A DNA stretch of 64,000 bases, from positions 372,001 through 436,000 of the forward strand of contig NZ_CP146003.1 in the NCBI RefSeq assembly GCF_038095975.1. Reading direction: 5' to 3'. The position numbers and the translations under genes are program-made. Source of the stretch: Mesomycoplasma ovipneumoniae (GTDB taxonomy: Bacteria > Bacillota_I > Bacilli_A > Mycoplasmatales > Metamycoplasmataceae). Shown in pieces: positions 57,966 through 64,000 of this stretch. The notes beneath the pieces were generated by a model, which saw only the letters and a list, made by a program, of their open reading frames with translations, did no database searches and was not told the DNA's origin. The stretch's first letter is position 1, and each line of letters opens with the position of its first letter.

Positions 57966-59486
57966 ATGAATTTCGGTCTTTGACTTTTAGGTTTTCTAAA
58001 AGACTTTGTCGGCACACCAGCACTGCTAGTTGGACTTTTTACACTAATTGGTGCTGTTGCAATGCGCAAAAAAGTCTCACAAATTATTGTTAGTTCTTTT
58101 AAAGTTAGTGTTGGCTTTATTATTTTAGGTGGAGGCGCTGGTGTTTTAGTTAGCTCGCTAAATTCATTCCAACCACTTTTTCAACGAGTTTATAATCTAA
58201 GCGGTGTTATTCCAAATAATGACGCTTTTGCAGGCGCCCTAGCCCAGAGTTTGCCAAGTATTGCAACTTTAGGATCGCTAATTATGGTAATTGCCATGAT
58301 CCTAAACATTATTCTTGCAACTTTTTCAAGACTAAAATATGTCTATCTTTCCGGTCATGTTCTTTATTATTCTTCTTTAATGCTAGCGGCTGTTATGTAC
58401 ACTTCTGGCTTTGATTTTCAAAATAGTTCAGCAGATTTTGCAATGGCACTAATTGCCGGAGCAAGTATTTTAGCCCTTTATATGGTAATCTCACCTGCAG
58501 CTCAACAAAGATATATGCGCCAAATTACCGGCACAAACGAAATTGCCCTCGGCCACACCGGCGGATTTGGCTATGCCCTTTCAGGTCTAATTGGCGAGTC
58601 AATTGCTAAAATTTCCAAAAAAACTCTGCTTTCAACAGAAGAAATTAAATTTCCCCAGTCACTTTATTTTTTTCGAAACACCTTAGTTTCAATATCGCTA
58701 ACTGTTTTTCTTTTTTACATTTTTGCCTTTTTACCAGCAGGAATTCTTTATGAATTAGGGCACTTTGACAAGGTTGCCGATGCTAATGTAATTGAAATTT
58801 TATCTTCAAAAAACTGAGTTGTAACAATGATAATTTCGGCTTTTACTTTTACTGCCGGAGTTGAAATTATTCTTGCCGGAGTTAGATTATTTGTTGGCGA
58901 ATTAGTGCCGATGTTTAAAGGTTTTTCGGATAAATTGATTAAAAATGCCAAAGTCGCTGTTGACTGTCCGGTAGTTTTTCCCTATGCACCAAATGCAATT
59001 ATTATTGGCTTTATTTCCTCTTTTTTAGCAGGAATAATGGGACTTTTTATTACCCTAGGACTTGGTTATGCAGCACTTATTCCGGCAGTAATTCTTCCAG
59101 GACTAGTTCCACATTTCTTTTTAGGGGCAACTTCTGGAGTTTTTGGCAACGTAAAAGGTGGAATTTGGGGCGCTATTATCGGACCTTTTGTTGGCGGACT
59201 AATTATTACATTTATTCCGGTATTTTTTGCCCTTGGAAATTGAACACCGCTTGAGTCTAACTCACTTGGTGATTTAATTACCGCCGGTGGAGCCACAAAA
59301 CAATCGCTAATTAGTCTAAACTGAGGCGATACAGACTATTTTATTGGCTATATTCCCGGAATTCTTGGACTAATTCCTAAAGTTGGAAAATATGTAATTT
59401 TAGGCTTTAGCATTTTAGTTTATTTGATTTTTATTATCGACGGAGTTATCAAAAAATACCATGGAAAACGAGCAAAAACTGCCTAA
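57966..59486 (+). CDS. ulaA: PTS IIC permease, ascorbate (UlaA/SgaT) class
   Basis: 506 residues with several UGA-Trp codons and about ten to eleven hydrophobic segments. A separate IIC with Gly-rich helices and motifs such as GHTGGFGYALSGLIGE is typical of UlaA, which moves L-ascorbate in other bacteria. AAAGGATA precedes the start. The last 26 nt overlap the transketolase start. No ulaD, ulaE or ulaF gene is here, so whether ascorbate or another sugar is carried is open. Confidence 0.87.
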
Positions 59487-61404
59487 TTTAAAGCTTTTTT
59501 TAGCAACAATGCGGGCAGTCGCCCTTGATTCAATTAATAATGCTGGCGGTGGTCACATTGGAATGGCCCTTGGAGCAAGCGAAATTTTTTATAGCCTAGT
59601 TGGTCAAAATTTAAATTTTAGCCCGCTAAATCCAAAGTGAATTAATCGCGATCGCTTTGTTTTATCAGCTGGGCATGGTTCAATGGGGCTTTACTCACTT
59701 TATCATTTAATGGGCTTAATTTCGCTTGAAGATATTAAAAATCATAAACAACTACATTCAAAAACACCGTCTCATCCCGAGGTTGACAAATTAGAATATA
59801 TCGATGCCTCAACTGGCCCACTTGGCCAAGGAGTAGCAATGGCTGTTGGAATGGCACTAGCCGAAACAAGACTAGCCCAAAAATTTAATCAACCTGACTT
59901 AAAAATTATTGACCATTTTACTTATGTCTTATGTGGCGATGGCGATTTTCAAGAAGGTGTTGCCTTAGAAGCCCTAGCTTTTGCTGGCACAAATAAACTG
60001 TCAAAATTAATACTTATCCACGATTTTAACAACATTCAAATTGATACAAGCTCTGTTCAAGTTAATAATCTTGATTTTGCTAGTTTTTTTAAATCAATCG
60101 GCTTTGATGCAATTATTTTAAAAGATAATAAGCTTGAAAATATCAATTTTGCCCTTGAAAAAGCAAGAAAATCTGACAGACCTGTTTATATTCAAGTTCC
60201 AACTATTATTGCCTTTGGAACAGAATTTGCTAATTCAAGCAAAGGGCATCATGGATCACTCAGTGCTAAAAAAACCTATGAATTCAAAGCTAATTTGGGA
60301 CTACAAAATTTAGAGCCTTTTGACTACGACCAAAAAGTCTATGAAATAGGTGCTAATTTATTAGTGCCAAAAAATCAAAAATATTTAGAGTGAGAAAAAA
60401 ATTTTACACTTTACAAACAAAAATATCCCCTTCTTGGACAAAGATTTGAAAACTTCCTTAAAAACAAAGAACTTTTTGATTTAGAAGGGCTGACTTTTGC
60501 TAAAAATAACCTAGCAATTCGCGATTATGTTGAGCAAATTATCCAAAAAATTGACAATACTGACTTACTTATTTTAGGTGGATCTGCTGACCTAGGGGTT
60601 GCAACTAAAACTAAATTTAGCGGTCAAAAACTAATTGACTACGGAATTCGTGAGTTTGCAATGGCTACAATTAACAACGGAATTTCACTTTATGCTAATT
60701 TTTATACAATTTGCTCGACTTTTTTAGTTTTTAGTGACTATGCAAAAGCGGCACTGCGGCTTGCTGGCTTAATGAATCTGTGCCCAATTTACATTTTTTC
60801 GCATGATTCATATCAAGTCGGCGGCGATGGACCGACCCATCAACCTGTTGAGCAACTGGCAATGCTAAGATCAATTCCAAATTTTTTAGTAATTCGGCCG
60901 TGTGATGAATTTGAAACAATTTTTGCCTTTAATTACAGCCTAAATTCCAAAACAAAGCCAACTGCAATTATCTCAACAAGACAGCCTTTGGAGTCAGTCA
61001 ACAAAAATCTTGAAAAAATTGACTCAGCTTACTATATTTACAAAACTGAATCGGCTAAAATAAATATACTCGCTTCAGGCTCAGAAGTCCAGCTAGCCAA
61101 AAAACTAATTGATAAATTAGGACAAAGTCAAATTTTTGCTAATTTGATTTCAGTTCCAATTTTACAAAATTTAGTTGAAAATCCACTACTGATTAAAAAA
61201 TTAGAATTAGAAAAGCTACCTATTTTTGCCCTTGAGGCTTCAAATGATCCTTTCTGATTTAAATTAGCTACTGTCCAAAAATTTTCTGGACATTTTGCCA
61301 GTGGCTTTGGTGAGTCAGCCCCAGGAGACATTGTTTATGAATTAAAAGGTTTTAATGTTGATTATTTATTTGAAAAAGTTTTAAAATTTTTAGAAAATAA
61401 ATAA
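59461..61404 (+). CDS. tkt: Transketolase
   Basis: 647 residues, the normal length. Transketolase moves two-carbon units between pentose and glycolytic sugar phosphates using thiamine diphosphate. Marks in order: GGGHIGMALGASE (about 25-37), STGPLGQG, the cofactor loop CGDGDFQEG, the pyrimidine-domain marks REFAM and SHDSYQVGGDGPTHQP, and a C-terminal domain ending near EASNDPFW (Trp by UGA). It overlaps the IIC gene, placing it in the same operon. With Rpe at the other end it links PTS-derived pentose phosphate to glycolysis. Confidence 0.95.
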
Positions 61405-61463
61405 ATTTAAAATAAACTTAAAAAAATTTGTTTCATAAAACTCAAAAGCTAAATTAATATTAG

Positions 61464-61503
61464 AAATTCAGACAGGCATTAGTTAGCCTGTCTGAATTTT
61501 ATT
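61464..61503 (+). terminator. Terminator of the sugar operon
   Basis: AAATTCAGACAGGC and GCCTGTCTGAATTT form a perfect 14-bp stem with an 8-nt loop, then TTATT. Confidence 0.9.
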
Positions 61504-61714
61504 ATGACTAATTAAAACAAAAAAATAATAAAATTTCAACTGAAATAGTCTTCTTTTGTCTATATTTTATTAGGTTATAAATTGAAACTATAGGCACAAA
61601 AATGTCTCCTTGGTTTGGCAGTTTGATGGTAAAAATTCACATTTTAGTGAATAAAAATATTCAAAAATACACGTAAATCCGTGATTTTTTAGCTAAAATC
61701 TTAATTTTTATTAT

Positions 61715-62050
61715 TTTAAAATAAGCTTTTGCAAAAAAAATAAAAAAAATGCTTGGTTAAAAATAAAAATAAGTTATAATAGAGTCACTAAGAATGAATT
61801 AATAAATTTTGATATTGAATTAAGGGGGATTAGTTATGTTTTTTGTCTAAAAAATCAGAAAATGCGAATTATCCATTATATTTTTAAATATAATGGAATG
61901 CCATAAATTTAACCGTTTAGAAATCTATAAATTTAGGGCTTTTGGTTGTTGTTCTTTCAAAACTTCATATATTTTTTTAGGCTCAATGCAAATAAAAACG
62001 AGTTTTCTATTTGCATTGAGTTTAAATAGTAGTTGTATTTTTTTATGATT
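61715..62050 (+). repeat. Dispersed structured repeat element, copy D
   Basis: Interrupted poly-A (8 A, T, 8 A), TTGGTT (61753-61758), 16-nt spacer, TATAAT (61775-61780), GGGGGA and a 4-codon ORF (MFFV). The stems are perfect here: CCATTATATTT/AAATATAATGG, AAATTTA/TAAATTT and CTCAATGCAAATA/TATTTGCATTGAG. The right end abuts the nadE remnant. The stretch 61504-61714 holds only a sequence resembling that upstream of copy C. Confidence 0.8.
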
Positions 62051-62052
62051 TT

Positions 62053-62320
62053 GCCAGTCGGTTTTTAAGACTAAACAAATCTTCTAAGTTTTGGAAAGTT
62101 GAACTTAAGTTAATTTCCTTAGTGTAAATTTCAAATTTTTTGACTAATTGGTCAATATTAGTTTTTCGCCGCTCATATCACGAATAGGCATAATAAGACC
62201 TAAATGCGAATTAGGGAAAGCTTTTTTTCATAAAAATGAAACAAGTACAGAGTCAATCCCGCCAGAAATGCCAAAAATCACACCTTTTTTATTTGCTTTT
62301 TTACTTCTTGCCGAATTCAT
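62053..62320 (-). pseudogene. nadE: NAD synthetase remnant (NadE N-terminal part)
   Basis: From ATG 62318-62320 the frame shows the ATP-pyrophosphatase loop GISGGIDSVLVSF and LGLIMPIRDM, typical of NadE, which makes NAD from the nicotinic acid form. After about 54 residues the frame stops, and another frame continues as TNIDQLVKKFEIYTKEI, again NadE-like. It is then cut exactly where element copy D ends. Frameshift plus truncation mark it as a relic. Confidence 0.8.
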
Positions 62321-62459
62321 TTTATAATATAATTTATATAATTATTTATTTGTACATTATTTTTCATAATTAGAATAATTTCTTGTATGATTATAGTGCA
62401 AAATAAATTTTTAGTATAAAATTTCATATAAAATATACAATTTTTCCAGGAGGATATAG

Positions 62460-62927
62460 ATGGCTTATCAAAATGATGCCGCCCAATTATTAGGATCAAC
62501 TAAATCATGAGCAAAAATATTATTAATTATTCGTATAGTTAAATTTGCTTTAGGTCTTATAACACTTATTGTATTTATTGCTGGATTTTTTGGTGCTGTA
62601 GGTCAGGCCAGCACCGACCCAAAAAATATTGAAAAAGCAGTTTCAACACTTTTAGGATCAGCCTCGGCTACAGTTGTAATGCTTATTTTTTGGGTTATAT
62701 TATCATTTGCTTTCTGAATTTTATTAATTATTTCCACTTTTAAATTAAAAGATCTACCAGCACGAATGAACCTAAAAAACGCTCACTTTATTTCAAAGTT
62801 TAAGCGAATTTTCGTACTTTCTATTGTTGCAATTTTTATTCCTTTCATTAATATAATTTATCTTATTATGCTTAGATCATTTATTTCAAACTCAGAAAAA
62901 GAAATTATTGAAGATTCTCTTGATTAA
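62460..62927 (+). CDS. Small polytopic membrane protein of unknown function
   Basis: 155 residues with UGA-Trp codons. CAGGAGGATATAG gives a strong Shine-Dalgarno site. Hydrophobic segments at about 24-46, 65-92 and 118-140. Charged C-terminus (SEKEIIEDSLD). It ends just before a bidirectional terminator shared with ptsI. Family not recognised. Confidence 0.78.
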
Positions 62928-62966
62928 TTTTTTGTAGTACATAAGACAAAAAATTTTTTTAAAATT

Positions 62967-63000
62967 AAAATAAAAAGGTGAAATTTCACCTTTTTATTTT
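62967..63000. terminator. Bidirectional terminator
   Basis: A perfect 34-nt palindrome centred on GGTGAAATTTCACC with A-rich and T-rich arms. It lies between convergent genes, so it serves both. Confidence 0.9.
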
Positions 63001-63019
63001 AATTGAATAATATTGGAAA

Positions 63020-64000
63020 TTATTTATGTCTTATTAAATTTAAAGATTCAAGATATTTTACTACTTCACCTTCGGTATCAAATTGCAAGGCTTCATTTGC
63101 AATTTTTACCATTTGTTCGTAATTTAGGTCAGAAATTAGTTTCTTTACTTTTAAAACACTACTTGTTGAAACTGAAAATTCATCAAGACCAAGACCTAAT
63201 AAAAGTGGAACAGCATTGATATCACCGGCCATTTCACCGCACATTCCAATTCATTTTCCGTGTTTATGAGCAGCATCAATTGCCATTTTGATTAATTTTA
63301 AAAGTCCAGGGTTTAAAGTTTGGTATAAATAGGCAACTTTTTCATTCATTCTATCAGCGGCAAAGGAATATTGGATTAAATCGTTAGTTCCAATTGAGAA
63401 AAAGTCAACATATTTTGCAAATTGATCAGCATGAATTGCTGAAATTGGAATTTCAATCATAATTCCAATTTTAATGTCTTCACGTTTTGCAACTTTTGGA
63501 TTTTCTTGACTAACTTCTTGATAAACTTGCTCAAAAATTGCTTTTGCGGCAAAAAATTCATCAAGAGTTGCAACCATTGGAAACATAATTGCTAAATTTC
63601 CAAATTCAGATGCCCGAACTAATGCCCGAAGTTGAGTTTTAAAAATATCGGTTTTGTCAAGTGACAATCGAATTGCACGATATCCTAAAAAAGGATTCAT
63701 TTCTTTTGCAAAATCAAAGTATTTTAAGGTTTTATCACCACCAATATCAAGCGTTCTGACAACAACTTTTTTAGGATTTTGACTTTCAAGTACGGCTTTA
63801 TAGCTAAAAAACTGCTCATCTTCAGTTGGCCAATTTTGGTTATCCATATATAAAAATTCAGAACGGAAAAGACCAATTTCATCAGCATTTACTTTTTTGG
63901 CAGCATATGAATCATCAACTGAACCAATATTTGCAGCAATTACAACTTTTTTTCCGTCAGCACTTTTTGATTCTTTATTTAAATAGTCTTGAAGTTTTGC
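63020..64000 (-). CDS. ptsI: PTS enzyme I, C-terminal part (cut by window edge)
   Basis: 327 codons of enzyme I, which passes phosphate from phosphoenolpyruvate to HPr. The PEP-binding domain is visible: [12 protein letters not shown], then [30 protein letters not shown], and the active-site region [11 protein letters not shown] with its Cys (Trp by UGA at 63251-63253). The N-terminal part with the phosphorylated His lies beyond the right edge. It would energise the Ula-type PTS at 57229-59486. Confidence 0.96.

Noticed and set aside
13806-62050. Dispersed repeats considered as a CRISPR array
   Set aside because: Copies are about 300-550 nt long and lie kilobases apart among genes; there are no short regular repeats with unique spacers and no cas genes.
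62317-62499. Minus-strand frame over the start of the small membrane protein
   Set aside because: It lies opposite the Shine-Dalgarno site and start of 62460-62927 and has no family features.

Overview
The window reads as a piece of an AT-rich mollicute chromosome. In-frame UGA has to be read as tryptophan in almost every long gene (secretion, adhesin, permease, PTS and transketolase genes all break at UGA otherwise). The best-recognised proteins are a P159-like and a P216-like adhesin pair (P97/P102 superfamily), which points to Mesomycoplasma of the M. hyopneumoniae / flocculare / ovipneumoniae / dispar / conjunctivae group. The species cannot be fixed from the sequence alone. No rRNA, tRNA or CRISPR array was seen.

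Layout. 1-861 (-): N-terminal part of secA. 1258-11073 (+): two-gene adhesin operon, P159-like then P216-like. 11336-13676 (-): type II restriction-modification (RM) unit made of an XRE control protein and a cytosine methyltransferase that runs through one UGA into a restriction-nuclease domain. 14283-17349 (-): an inverted, 5'-truncated copy of the P216-like gene. 18159-23675 (+): a second full P216-like gene with a different central module. 24385-32307 (-): a 2640-residue FtsX-type permease, divergent from 32652-38609 (+), a 1985-residue SGNH/GDSL hydrolase. 39106-42309 (+): a nuclease-methylase-specificity (type IIG-like) system broken by frameshifts at homopolymers. 42649-45576 (-): McrBC with a frameshifted mcrB. 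46438-54660 (-): two tandem M26/Zmp-type zinc metalloprotease lipoproteins. 54991-61404 (+): a sugar operon with an Rpe-like epimerase, three unknown small genes, PTS IIA, IIB and IIC of the ascorbate (Ula/Sga) type, and transketolase. 62053-62320 (-): nadE remnant. 62460-62927 (+): small membrane protein. 63020-64000 (-): C-terminal part of ptsI.

How it fits together. The left and middle parts are a surface-variation and defence region: adhesin paralogues, surface proteases, three RM or defence loci, and repeats at nearly every junction. The right part is core metabolism. PtsI feeds phosphate to the PTS IIA/IIB/IIC genes, and Rpe plus transketolase can carry the resulting pentose phosphates into glycolysis.

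The most unusual signal is a five-copy dispersed element (about 13.8-14.2, 17.4-18.0, 23.8-24.3, 45.9-46.4 and 61.7-62.05 kb). Each copy has a variable poly-A or poly-T tract, a sigma-70-like promoter, a Shine-Dalgarno site, a tiny ORF and three stem-loops whose stems show compensatory changes between copies. This suggests a structured RNA carried by a mobile repeat. The second is an adhesin arrangement in which an inverted 3' copy could exchange its end with the operon copy.
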